Part shown: in pieces, positions 1 to 10,719 of the stretch | How the letters are laid out: each line of letters begins with the position of its first letter | How positions within the stretch are numbered: position 1 is the first letter of the stretch | NCBI RefSeq assembly: GCF_033958435.1 | Contig: NC_134138.1 | Location: forward strand, 31,449,098-31,513,097 | DNA from: Carettochelys insculpta | Lineage: Eukaryota > Chordata > Testudines > Carettochelyidae | Length of the DNA stretch: 64,000 bases | Direction of reading: 5' to 3' | Notes under the pieces: model-generated | Told to the model about the DNA's origin: nothing | Database searches by the model: none | What the model saw: only the letters and a program-made list of their open reading frames with translations | Position numbers and translations under genes: made by a program

Positions 1-1926
1 GGTATGAGCCCAGATAAAAATGGAATATCTTTTCAAATGCAATTCATGTGTTAAAGCTGTAAAGCTTTCTTTAGTTTGGTGGTTTGGCTAATATATATTA
101 CCTTGTAGGGAGCCTGGCTTTGGGATCATTTAATGATCAGTGCCATCCTATTTTTTTTCTTCTGGGCATCAGATTGGGATCAGTAATCTGGACATTTTGA
201 GATGGCTAAAGTGGCTTAAACAGCATCAGCCAGTCTAGGGGGAAAAAGAACTGCTACCCCATGAAGTTTTGATGTACTCCTCTAAGGAGCAGTGACACAT
301 TCACACAGGACAAGCCGATGTCTCCATGGGGTATCTGAGGAAGGCAGGAATTGATACAATTGAAATGCGATACTGTATTTCCTAGGAAAGTGGGCAGAAG
401 GACAACTTGCCCTTTCAGTTGCAGGGGTGACAGTTCTGAGCCAGAATCAGCCTAAGATGTACAGTGAACTCTGTTGTTGAAATTCATGGTGGAGGTCAAA
501 AAGCAATAGCATAGCCAATTGAAATGTCCAGCATTGTCAGGGAATGTGATGGTGGTGAGTCATTGAAGTCTCCACCAGTAAGGCTGCTAGATAACCCCAA
601 CCATGATTTTTTGGAAAAGAAACTGATCAAGTTGGCAAGAGCAGACAGGATAAATGCCTACTTTTGTCAAAAACATGGGGTACAGTTTGGAAGGATATGC
701 AAGCAGAGGTGCCAGACCCAAGCAAGGGGGATGCTGGCATGAAAGAGGGAAGGGTTCTAATGTATTGGGGGACAGGCAGGGCAGGGTTCCAGTGATCCAT
801 GACAATCTCAGAGGGGCACCTTCTGTGAGCAGCTGAGGCCAGCCCTGCAGGGGCAAGGGGGCTCAGGGTGAATGACTGGGCCAGCCCTGTAAGGCGTGGA
901 CAGTGAGCGGGGGGAGGGCATCCCTGCACAGTGTCCCATTTTCCCTTTGTGAATTGTGTTCCCCCAGTAGTCATGGAGTACTAAGCTTGTAGAAGAAAAA
1001 TGAGTAACTAAAAATGCATTGTTGAGTATTTTAGTTCTTCAGATTTTCATTAGTTCCTACTTTCTGTACTTAATTCTGCTCCAGATCTGTGGTTACTTGC
1101 CCTTATGTCTTGCTCGTTCCATGTCTTCCTCAGTTCTGCTGAGGGATGTAAGGGACAGGGTAGCATATGGCTGCTGGTGAGATACGATCAGTAGTGCAAG
1201 GTAAGTGGAAAACTATGGTTAGGTTCAAATGAGAATTCACTGCCTGCCCTATGGAAGCTTTCTACTCCAATTATTGTGTGATAAGGTAGCCCAGGGTGGA
1301 TTTTCTAAACACCTCAGCTCTCAAAACCATTCAGGCACCTAAATAAGTGATCAGATTTTCTGAAGTGTTCTGCTCCCATTTAGATACTAAAGTGACATGG
1401 GTTCAGGTGCCTAATGGCACCCGAACAGTTTTGAAAATCTGAGGCTAGGTGAGAACTTATGCAGGCTAGTGTGACTACAGATTAGCACTGTGCGGCTAAA
1501 GGCTGTGTTCTGGTAATGGAAAGCCCAGACACACAGAAATTCGCCTTCTTATGGGAGACTCATAGAAGTGATCAGTGCTGGTGTAACTTATTCAGTCCAT
1601 TCTTTATGAAAATTGGATTACTCTGTTCAATATATCATGTAGTGCTTTGTCTGTCCAAGCTAGCTGCCAATATACGCAAGGTTGGAAGATTTTATCTAGC
1701 AAATTGTTTCATGTCCATACTGATATCTGAGGAGTCCTTTGATGTGAGATGCCGAATGGCCTCAAATACCACTGAAAATAGTGTTTGGCATATAACATTT
1801 TTGGGCCAACATAGAAATATGTTATCCAAATCCTTTCATACAAACAAAGTTCTTGGAGTGCATGGACGACAATTTTTTTTATTTCAGAAGGTGGAAAAAG
1901 GTATGGGGGGTGGGGGGAAGCAGTTC
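1..1926. other. anonymous host DNA, no gene seen
   Basis: Short open frames on both strands show no recognisable domain. Around 780-930 the DNA is G-rich and probably belongs to an old, unidentified repeat. At 1280-1445 a stretch with GGCACCTAAAT-like and AGGTGCCTAATGG-like segments resembles another stretch at 26105-26230, suggesting a shared ancient repeat. No splice-bounded exon was recognised. Confidence 0.5.
1280..1445. repeat. ancient interspersed repeat fragment
   Basis: This stretch contains segments reading TTCAGGTGCCTAATGGCAC and TTTTGAAAATCTGAGG. The region near 26105-26230 has closely similar words (TTCAGGTGCCTAATGG, GATTTTCAAAATTGCC). Two separated copies of the same word set indicate an old dispersed repeat; the family is not identified. 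Confidence 0.4.
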
Positions 1927-4234
1927 TAGATTTGATTTTAACAAATAGGGAGGAACTCGTTGAGAATTTGAAAGTGGAAGATAGCTTGGGAAAAAGTGAC
2001 CATGACATCACTGAGTTCATGATTCCAAGCAATAGTGAAAGGGAGAACAGCAAAATAGAGACAATGGATTTCAGGAAAGCAAATTTTGGTAAACTCAGAG
2101 AGCAGGTAGGTAAGGTCCCATGGAAAGCAAATCTGAGGGGAAAAACTGCTGAGGAGAGTTGGCAGTTTTTCAAAGGGACATTATTAAGGCCCCAAAAGCA
2201 AGCTATCCCGCTGTGTAAGAAAGATAGAAAATATGGCAAAAGAGCACCTTGTCTTAACCAGGAGATCTTGCATGATCTCAAAATAAAAAAGGAATCACAT
2301 AAAAATGGAAACAAGGACAAATTACAAAGGGTGAATATAGGCAAACAACACAAGAATGCAGGAGCAAGATTAGAAAGTCTAAGGCACAAAATGAGCTCAA
2401 ACTACCTACAGGTATAAAGGGAAACAAGAAGGCTTTTTATAAATATATTAGAAACAAGAGGAAGACCAGGGACAGGGTAGGGCCATTGCTCAGTGAGGAG
2501 GGAGAAAGAGTAACATGGAACTTGGAAATGGCAGAGATGCTTAATGACTTCTTTGTTTCGGTCTTCACCAGGAAGGTTGATGCAGAAATGCCTAATATAA
2601 TGCATGCTAGTGGGGGAGGGTAGGTTTAGAGGATAAAATACATAAAGAACAAGTTAAAACTTTCTTAGAAAAATTAGATATCTTCAAGTCACCAGGGCCT
2701 GATGAAATGCATCTAGAATATTTATGAGCTGGTAGAGGAGGTTTCTGAGCCTTTAGCTATCATCTTTGAAAAGTCCTGGAAGTTGGGAGAGAGTCCAGAA
2801 GAATAGAAAAGGTCAAACATAGTGCCCATCTAGAGAAAAGGGGAAAAAGGAAAAAAAAACAAAACAAAAAAAACTACAGACCAGTCAGTTTAACTTCTGT
2901 GCCAGGAAAGATAGTGGAGCAAATAATTAAGGAATTCATCTGGATGAAAATTAGGTGATAGGTAACAGCCAGCATGGATTTGTAAAGAACAAATCATGCC
3001 AGACCAATCTTATCCTTTTTTGACAGGATAAAAGTCTTGTGGATAAGGGAGAAGCGGTGGATGTGGTATACCTAGAATTTATAAAGTAAGGCATTTGACA
3101 CGATCTTGCATGATCTTCTTATCAATAAACTAAGCAAATACAACTTAGATGGGGTCAATATAAGGTGGGTGCATAACTGGCTGGAAAACTGTTCTCTGAA
3201 AGTAGTTATTAATGGTTTGCAGTCATGCTGGAAGGGCATAACAAGTGGGGTTCCTCAGGGATCTGTTTTTGGACTAGTTCTACTCAATATGTTCATCAAC
3301 GATTTAGATATTGGCATAGAGAACGCACTTATTAAGTTTACTGATGATACCAAGCTGGGAGAGGTTGCAACTCCTTAGAAGAATAGGGTCAGAATTCAAA
3401 ATGATCTAGACAAATGATCTGGAGAAATGGTCTGAGGTAAACAGGATGAAGTTTAATAAAGACAATGGCTAAGTACTCCACTTAGGAAGGAACAATCAGC
3501 TTTATACGTACAAAATAGGAAGCAACTATCTAGGAAGGAGTACTGTGGAAAGTCATTTAGGGGTCATAGTGGACCACAAGCTAAATATAAGTCAACAGTG
3601 TGATGCTGTTGCTGAAAAAGCAAACATGATTCTGGGATGTATTAACAGGAGTGTTGTGAGCAAGACAAAAGAAGTCATTCTTCCACTCTGCTCAGCGCTC
3701 ATTGGGCCTCAATTGGAATATTGTGTCCAGTTCTGGGCACCACATTTCAAGAAAGATGTGGAGAAACTGGGAAAGATCCAGAGAAGAGCAACAAGAATGA
3801 TTAAAGGTCTAGAGGACATGAGCTGTTAGGGAAGACTGAAAGAACTGTGTTTGTTTAGTTTAGAAAAGAGAAGACTTAGATGGGACATGATAGCAGTTTT
3901 CAAGTACCTCAAAGAGGATGACAAAGAGGAAGGAGAAAAATTGTTCTGCTTGGCCTCTGAGGATAGGTCAAAGAGCAATGGTCTTAAACTGTAGCAAGGG
4001 AGGTTTAGATTAGACATTAGGAAAAACTTCCTAACTGTCAGGTGGTTAAACACTGGAATAAGTTACCTAGGGAAGCTGTAGAATCTCCATTGCTGAAGAT
4101 ATTTAAGAGCAGGTTAGATAGACATGTATCGGGCATGATCTAGATGGTGTTTGGTCCTGCCAAGAGAGCAGGGAACTGGACTCAATAACCTCTTGAGGTC
4201 CCTTTCATTTCTAGTATTCTTCGATTCTGTGATT
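1927..4234 (+). pseudogene. CR1 LINE copy A, broken ORF2 and 3' end
   Basis: A degenerate CR1 non-LTR retrotransposon on the plus strand. Translation fragments run in ORF2 order: the end of the endonuclease with a GKSDHD motif near 1996 (1932-2417), an RT block with SGVPQGS and a changed catalytic box FTDD instead of FADD (3106-3378), and the C-terminal stretch with LEYCVQFWAP (3545-3829). Stops and frameshifts separate these blocks, so no functional protein is possible. The 3' end carries the usual CR1 tail words, GACTCAATAACCTCTTGAGG followed by a degenerate TTCGATTCTGTG. The 5' part (ORF1 and most of the endonuclease) is missing, as expected of a 5'-truncated insertion. It belongs to the same subfamily as the copies at 39454 and 41733, and is more diverged than the copy at 19696. 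Confidence 0.88.
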
Positions 4235-4497
4235 TTTGATGGCTTTGTAGAGAACAGGACTGCTATAGCACCATTAATTCAAGCTGTAGAAAAACATAAT
4301 AAAATTTACCGGTCAGTTTTATTACTTCAGAAAGAGTCAATGTGTTCAGTCATTTCTCATAATGATGTGTAGCACATCAAAAACAATCTCCTCAGTAAAA
4401 TTTACAAATGTAAGCAGCCTACCCCAAGAATCACTACGGAAAAGGCAAGGCAGGTTGACTACTTAGTGTTATTATTATTGTTTTTGTTATTATTATT

Positions 4498-4610
4498 ATA
4501 GCATCAGTGAGTCCCAGTCATGGATGAGGGCTCCGTGGTGCTAGGCTTTGCAATCACAAAAGAAGAAAGACAGGCCTTTCCCCAAAGAGCTTACAGTCTA
4601 AGTCAGTTTA
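4498..4610. repeat. ancient interspersed repeat fragment
   Basis: The words GGTGCTAGGCTTTGCAATCA and CCCCAAAGAGCTTACAGTCT match a widely dispersed amniote repeat pattern. A weaker sister copy is at about 6560-6670 (ATGCTAGGTGCTTTCCAGAA). The family name was not determined. Confidence 0.45.
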
Positions 4611-4686
4611 AACTATTATTAAATAAAACTGCCATTTTCAGCAGGCACTGCTGGCTATGGTTTTCATGACAAGTTTCCACTACTTG

Positions 4687-4711
4687 TATTTTATTTTATT
4701 TTATTTTATTT
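4687..4711. repeat. (ATTTT)n microsatellite
   Basis: About five tandem ATTTT units are read directly. Confidence 0.9.
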
Positions 4712-5667
4712 GTGTTTAATACAAAGAAGGTGTAGCAGGGCACACTTTGTTGTCACCTCTTCATGTCACTGAAACTGGACCAGGCATTACTGGTTGGATA
4801 TCCACCGTGCCATTTATTTGAATACCTTATGTGCACACCCTGACAATACAACTAACAGTACTATTCTCAGTAGCCCCCATGCTTTCAGCCTTCTCAGTAC
4901 CTGAGAGGAGCAGAGATCTCCCTTCCTTGAGGCCTCTGTGAAACTGGGCTCAGTTTGCCCTATGCCTTTCCCCAGGTATACCTCCCAGGTGGGGAGAGTG
5001 CATCTGTATGACTCTCAAGCTGATTGGCTATTTGGCTTGTTAGCTCACCCAGCCCCACTGCCTGATTATGTAATTATCTTTTATTGATCCTGATCAGCTT
5101 TCTCCAGAGAACTAATGATCATCAGAGTGATCGGAGTTCAGGCTTCCCTGTTGACTCCGTACTGTCTTTGTCACGGAAGGTAAATCAAGATTAAAACATA
5201 CCAGATTTTGTATTTTATTAATAATAAAAGTTTACCTTTATTACTATCCACACAAGTATATACAACTATATTCAGCCCTGAACTACTGCATGCTACAGCT
5301 CTGGAAGCAGGGAGCAAATCAAACCAAAGCTCTGGAAACATCAAGCACATCAGACCAAAACTCCCTGAAGAATTCTATGATATATTTAACGTGGTGCAGA
5401 ATGGACATTGGAATGAGATTTCATACATAAGAGCCTAATGTTTATTAGGATACCCAAAGGTACTTCAGACATACAGTAAACTCTTTCATATCCGGCAGCC
5501 CCAGGACTGGAAGGTTGCCAGATATTCAAATATTTGGGATACTAGAGATGTATACATACCAACACATAACACTAAAGAAAAATGAGATTAGATATTAAGC
5601 AAACAAAAATGTATGCAGAACACTTTATTTACCAACAACAATAATACTATATGCTGTAAACTTAGAA

Positions 5668-5849
5668 ACTATGTCTACATGGTGCACTGCAGCCGGCAGC
5701 GTCTTGCAAATGAGGGTACTCAACAATGCAAATGACACTTCAAAGTTGCTGTAGGGGATAATTTGCCTAATGAAGTGCTGCATATGCATCACAGCACTCC
5801 ATTAGTAATCTCCCATCACCCTGATTAGGGGGCAAGTGTAGAGATAGCC
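5668..5849. mobile_element. palindromic MITE, CTACA/TGTAG termini (copy 1)
   Basis: The left end reads ACTATGTCTACATGG and the right end GCAAGTGTAGAGATAGCC, imperfect inverted repeats of the GGCTATGTCTACA terminus shared by the copies at 12768, 16905, 18060, 40824, 44237, 49577 and 62307. The interior shares GAAGTGCTGCAT and CCCATCACCCTGATTA with the copy at 16905. No transposase is encoded. The flanking trinucleotides (AAA, ACA) are not a clean duplication, so this is an old copy. Confidence 0.65.
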
Positions 5850-8279
5850 ACAGTGTTTTATATTTTCAAGTGGTTTGTAGCTAATGGGTTAGGGTTGCTG
5901 TTATTTGCGAGTGGTTACCAGTAACATGTTACTGGCATTGGCCTATATTTAGTACAAGTAAGGATGCTTATAAGACAACTGCAAAATCTGATATGCACAC
6001 AAAGCCAAATCTAGATGTAACCATTTGAATAGGTAGGAAAATAATTGCAACTATTGTAAAAATAAATGTTGCATATTATTAGATCAAGCCGTCCATTATA
6101 CCCCATATAAAGGATTTTTAACATTCAGAGATGCATGCCATGTCAAAGATGTGAACTTGGCATATGACATAATTATAATAACATCATGCAAAGAAATTTT
6201 AGTTGTGCTAATATTGTTTTTGTGTGTTATGAAGGGGCCTGTTTATGAATATGAGGGATAGTATTAATGTCAAAGTATTGCTATTAATTTCACATCTTTT
6301 ATTGGAGAAAAGGTGCAAAGAAACTGATAGTTGTCGCACTGTATTCTTATTCTCGTTGCCCCCATCCTGTCTCTGAGAATCAGTCATCTTCCATGGCACC
6401 CCAAAGGTCCAAGAGAGAAACCTAAGTAAGTTTTGGAAGGTCTGTGAGTCCTTTACCAAAAAATCAAAACGACGCCAATAGAAAAAAAGTCAAATGCATG
6501 ACTTTCTCAGAAATGAAATATCAATGGCCTAGCATATTCTGATGTTTTTGCAGCGTTATAATTTCTTGTGGTATTATATGCTGTAGCACCCAAAATATGC
6601 TAGGTGCTTTCCAGAAACCTCAAAAGATACGGCTCCTGCCTCAGTGTTTACATTTGGGTTGATGAACGTTACTTATACTTTCATTTACAATGTATAGGGG
6701 AAGGAACAGAGCCCCTCATTTGCATAGCACATAAAACAAAGCTATAAGAAAAAGTCTTCTAGAATATTTTTCTAAGGTATAGTTTTACTTGACTTTTTTT
6801 AAGAGTCAAGCAACAAGGCAGTCAGGGATAAAGAATGTAGCTAAGTTCCTTTCCATTCAACATGGTCCTAAAAGTGGGGGTAAGTGGGGACAGAGCCTAT
6901 TAAGTTTCATCCAATCATACTCCTTTCCCACTTGCCATGGAAACAGTTGCCTAGGCACTCAAGGAACCACCCCTCTCCAGCCATTCTGTGTTTTCCTAAT
7001 GAATTTACCATATGGCACTCTTACTTTTTTCATCACCATCCTTCGGAACATTGCAAAACACCCTTGACAATATCAACAGGAAGCATATCAGTTGCACAAC
7101 TGAGGTTAAAATTATGTAAGAGTATCCTAAGTCATTAGTCATCATCATTCACATTTCTGTTTTAGGTCATTTCTTGGAAGACTTATGTAGAGAATTGCCC
7201 CCTCTTCCTCTAAGTCATTAAAAACATCATATGAAAAAGAGAAGTCATTATTTTTTATTACATCTGTTTACTGCCAACTATTCTAGTCTTTAAACTACAC
7301 ATCAGTCTTGAAGGCATATGGAGACATATATAGGTCATACCTATTTATCTGCTATGAATAAAGTAGCATGAGACAGATTGCCCATTTACAACGTGTCGTC
7401 CCTACATGGGCGGTGTTAAAACTAATTTATCACTCAGACTTTGCCAGCTGATTCAAATTCCTATCTGGATATTATTTACCAATATCTCCACTTTTATATT
7501 CCCAGGTTCCAAACATCTAAAATTCCGAAGTCAGTATCTGGACAGTCAGAATCTTGTTGATCTTCCTTATTCTCTCTTTCATCTGATTTGCTGTCAATGA
7601 GCTTTTCTCGGAAAAGGGCTTCACATCAGCAGTATTGAGCCACCAATGGCATCAGAGAAGTTGGTGGAGCACTGTATTCTCTAACCTATTGGAAGATAAC
7701 AATGAAATAATGGACATGCACCCTCAGTATCACACATATTATGTGGAGAACGATGTGGGTCGGAGGATGTTTGAATGCATAGGCTATCACTTATGAGGCC
7801 TTTGATTACATCAGGATTTTAAGTGTGTAGATGGGGAAAGGATTTTGGAGTTATGATTTGTATTGTGTCCTGAGTATATGAACATTAGAGCAGAATAATA
7901 CTGATAAAATGCAAATCATAACACATATACTAATATTGCATGATAAAGGGTAAACGAAATACAATTTACAGGTAACTTTTGGGCAACAAAATCCAAAAAA
8001 GTTCTGACTTTTGGCAAAGTTGATTTATTAAATGGAGATGGAAGGATGCAAAATAACCATCTGTGTCTATACAAGAAGAACAGAGAATGATTAAAAGGAA
8101 AAGAAGTATCTGGAATGAGAACACATTTAAAAAATAAAGTGCTTATTTTTAATGTATCAAACTCAGTGTTTGATTCCATTCCCACCAAAGTCAATAAGCC
8201 GTTTATTTTAATGGTAATTGGACCAGCTCTCTCATGATTAAACATATTATTAACTGTTCCGCAACATGTTGAATAGTAA
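5850..8279. other. AT-rich host DNA, no gene
   Basis: Only short unrecognised open frames are present on either strand. A degraded copy of the ancient repeat at 4498 lies near 6560-6670. Nothing else could be assigned. Confidence 0.45.
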
Positions 8280-8525
8280 CAGAGAGGGAGCTGTGCTAGT
8301 CTATATACTAACAAAACAAAAAAGCAGTTAAGTAGCACTTTAAAGACTAACAAAATAATTTATTAGGTGAGCTTTTGTGGGACAGACCCACTTCTTCAGA
8401 CCATATCCATGCTAGTACAGACTCAATATTTAAGGCATAGAGAACCAAAAACAGTAATCAAGGTTGACAAATCAGAAAAAAATTATCAAGGTGAGCAAAT
8501 CAGAGAGCAGAGGGGTAGGGGTTGC
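8280..8525 (+). mobile_element. long, non-hairpin member of the GTAGCCGTGTTAGTC-headed family
   Basis: It starts with CAGAGAGGGAGCTGTGCTAG, a degenerate form of the head seen reversed at the right end of the hairpin elements. It continues through the same body (AAGCAGTTAAGTAGCACTTT, then ACAGACCCACTTCTTCAGAC) but then runs on into about 110 bp of unique interior (CAATATTTAAGGCATAGAGA and onward) instead of folding back. It therefore looks like the unfolded parent form of the hairpin copies at 24784 and 39134. The 3' boundary is uncertain and no target duplication was found. It encodes nothing recognisable. Confidence 0.6.
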
Positions 8526-8775
8526 TTTATTTTATTCCACAAGTTTTATTCCACATTTTACTCCACAACATGTTTTTCTCATCATTTTCAATTAACTCCT
8601 TAGCTTCCAAGTTGGCTGAAAAAACAACTATTGCAATTCAAGAGGAAGGAGAATAAACCAGTGACATCCATGACAGCCTAGTTTAATTTAGCTTTTATTG
8701 GTGCACAGCACTAGTATACAATGGCCATTACATTTCTGTATGCAGTATTGTTTACAGGTTAGTAGAGAGGCAATG

Positions 8776-8945
8776 TGAGTGAGGTAATATCTTTTATGGG
8801 ACCAACTTTTGTTGGTGGAGAGACAAACTTTCAAGCTTACACAGACCTGAAGAAAAGCTCTGTGTAAGTTTTAAAGCAGGTCTCTTTCTTCAGCAGAAGT
8901 TGGCCAAATAAAAGTTTTCCATCTTGCCTCATTAAATTTCTGAGG
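8776..8945. mobile_element. hairpin element, second family (TGAGGTAATATCTTTTAT)
   Basis: The left arm reads GAGGTAATATCTTTTATGGG ... CCAACTTTTGTTGG and the right arm AGAAGTTGGCCAAATAAAAG, an imperfect inverted repeat. The loop area carries ACAGACCTGAAGAAAAGCTC. The element at 28420-28548 has matching arms (GGTAGTATCTGTGATTGGAC, TCCAATAAAAGATACTACCT), so this is a repeated hairpin family. No coding capacity. Confidence 0.6.
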
Positions 8946-9687
8946 AGAATAGCAACAGTGCTGGAATACTATTTAAATACAAAGTCCTACAAAATATTAA
9001 TAGCACAGAGTGGCTTTACTTTCTTTGTCTACACACTGATACCTTTGCTGTCATTTGATAATGATGTTACAAAATAAGTGTATGTTTGTAGCTGTTAATA
9101 TTGATTCAAAATACCTGTTTAAAATAAGTATTTAACAATTATAATATTGGGTTTATTATTCATTACTTTTCATGGTATAGGACATATTCTTGTTTTCTCA
9201 TTGCAATCTAATGTGCAGGCGACTGCCTTCCATCTTCAAACCCTAAATAATTTCTGTATCTAGCTGCATCAAAGACTCTTTTTCATGTTGTGATACCATC
9301 ACAACTGTGGTCAGCTGAGATGCTTGGAATAAACAATCTGTTGTTTGAAAGTGGATGTCAGATAGTAAGGTATTTTCACTGAGATGTCCTCAGCTAAGTC
9401 CATGTCTATCCTAGACAGCAGTTGATCATTGATACACAATTTATCTTTGCCAACTGTGTAGCTAAAATTGACTTATCAGCAGTCAGCTGCTATGAGTGCC
9501 CTTGCAGAAGAAGGTTGATGGGAGTGTTTCTGTGGTTGTCTTTCCTTGACCCCAGAAAGCACCGTTTCCCGCATGCACAAAACAAAACCATGGAAGATCG
9601 ACTCTGAGCAGGTCAGTCTTCCGCGGTAGTGTGGAAACAGACTAAGTCTTCCGTTTGGTTGAAGGCAGCCTGCATTTGTTGGTCTTC
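8946..9687. other. anonymous host DNA
   Basis: AT-rich sequence with no recognised gene or repeat. Confidence 0.4.
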
Positions 9688-9885
9688 AGAAGAACGTAGA
9701 AATTGTCATACTGGATGAGACCCATGGTCCATCCTGTCCAATATCCTGTCTCTAACTATGACTTTTACTGGCTGCTTCAGAGGAAAGCATAGGAACCTTG
9801 CAGTAGGCAGGTGTGGTGCGGAGAATCCACTGCAAGTCTCATCTGTGCTTCCCAGTAATTGAGAAGTCTTGACTTTGGCGAAGAT
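9688..9885 (-). pseudogene. CR1 3' end fragment
   Basis: The minus strand carries the 3' portion of a turtle-type CR1. On the plus strand this shows as AGAACGTAGAAATTGTCATA followed by GACCCATGGTCCATCCTGTC, a degenerate form of the complement of the tail seen intact at 23240-23290. It is non-coding and heavily diverged. Confidence 0.7.
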
Positions 9886-10318
9886 GGACCATGCTTAATA
9901 TAACTTTTATTTTTAGGCCTAAACCTGCAGTGAAAGCCATATGGATGAACTTCTATATGTGCATGGAGCCAGTTTGACTTTATAGCTTGTTGCAGGAAAT
10001 GGTTATTTTAGCATATTGTTATGCATCTACAAGTGCCTTGAGCTGTGGATTTACTTTTTAATGTAAATCAGAAAGAAAGGCAGAAGTAATCTGAGTACCA
10101 GCTAGATATGAATATATTGGCCTTTTGCTGTTTAGGCATAACTCTCATTTATGTTAATGAGGTTTACAAAAATTTTGTAATGGAGATTATATCTTACTGA
10201 GTCATCAGTCTGTTGACTATAGTATCTCTGTATCTGTATCAATATATTCTCAAGTGACTGAGGATACTACAGATTGTGTAAATTAAAAGTGAATTGGTGG
10301 TCATACATTATCATGTCT

Positions 10319-10565
10319 TCTGGTACCAGATGCTTCAGAGGGGATGACTAGAACAGGATAATTACCCATTGATTCATTGTGTGTTTTCCACTACCTGTTT
10401 CTGAGTCAGAGGTTTAGGGAAACTCAGAGCATGGAGTATGTCCCTCACCATCTTAACTAATAGTCATTGATAGAACAAACCTCCATGAATGTATCTAATT
10501 CCTTTTTGAACCCAATGACACTTTTGGCTTAGCACCTAGATCATCCAGTAGCTGATTGTTTTTTG
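10319..10565 (-). pseudogene. CR1 3' untranslated fragment
   Basis: Plus-strand words such as CCATGAATGTATCTAATTCC, CTTTTTGAACCCAATGACAC and AGATGCTTCAGAGGGGATGA are the complement of the CR1 3' region as seen in the copy at 42887-43100. It is probably a separate old insertion or a continuation of the fragment at 9688. Non-coding. Confidence 0.65.
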
Positions 10566-10587
10566 GCAAATTTCCTACATCTGGTAT

Positions 10588-10719
10588 ACTTTAAAAATGT
10601 GAAAAAGCAGTCCTATAGCACTGTAGACTAACAATTTATAAAGTGCTACAGGACTACTTTTTTTTTTTTTTGTGATGATACAAACTAAGATAGCTGTCTC
10701 TCTGTGACTTTAAAATTGT
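10588..10719 (-). mobile_element. minimal hairpin retroposon-like element with long flanking repeat
   Basis: The element occupies 10601-10706. Arms AAAAAGCAGTCCTATAGCAC and GTGCTACAGGACTACTTTTT are inverted complements. Only the right arm is followed by a tail (ACAAACTAAGATAGCTGTCT then CTCTG). The flanks are direct repeats: 10588-10600 ACTTTAAAAATGT and 10707-10719 ACTTTAAAATTGT, 12 of 13 identical. The asymmetric tail and the 13-bp duplication are shared with the copies at 24748, 24784 and 26376. On the minus strand it would be tail, hairpin, then a T-rich 3' end. Confidence 0.7.

Larger units (their letters stand above)
4235..5667. other. host DNA with ancient repeats, no gene
   Basis: No coding region is recognised. 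The stretch holds an old repeat at 4498-4610, an (ATTTT)n run at 4687-4711, and near 5474 a start resembling a Tigger-like terminus (ACAGTAAACTCTTTCATATC) whose other end was not found. Confidence 0.45.

Noticed and set aside
5474..5570. Tigger-like left terminus (ACAGTAAACTCTTTCATATC)
   Set aside because: No matching right terminus or TA-bounded end was found, so it is not listed as an element.
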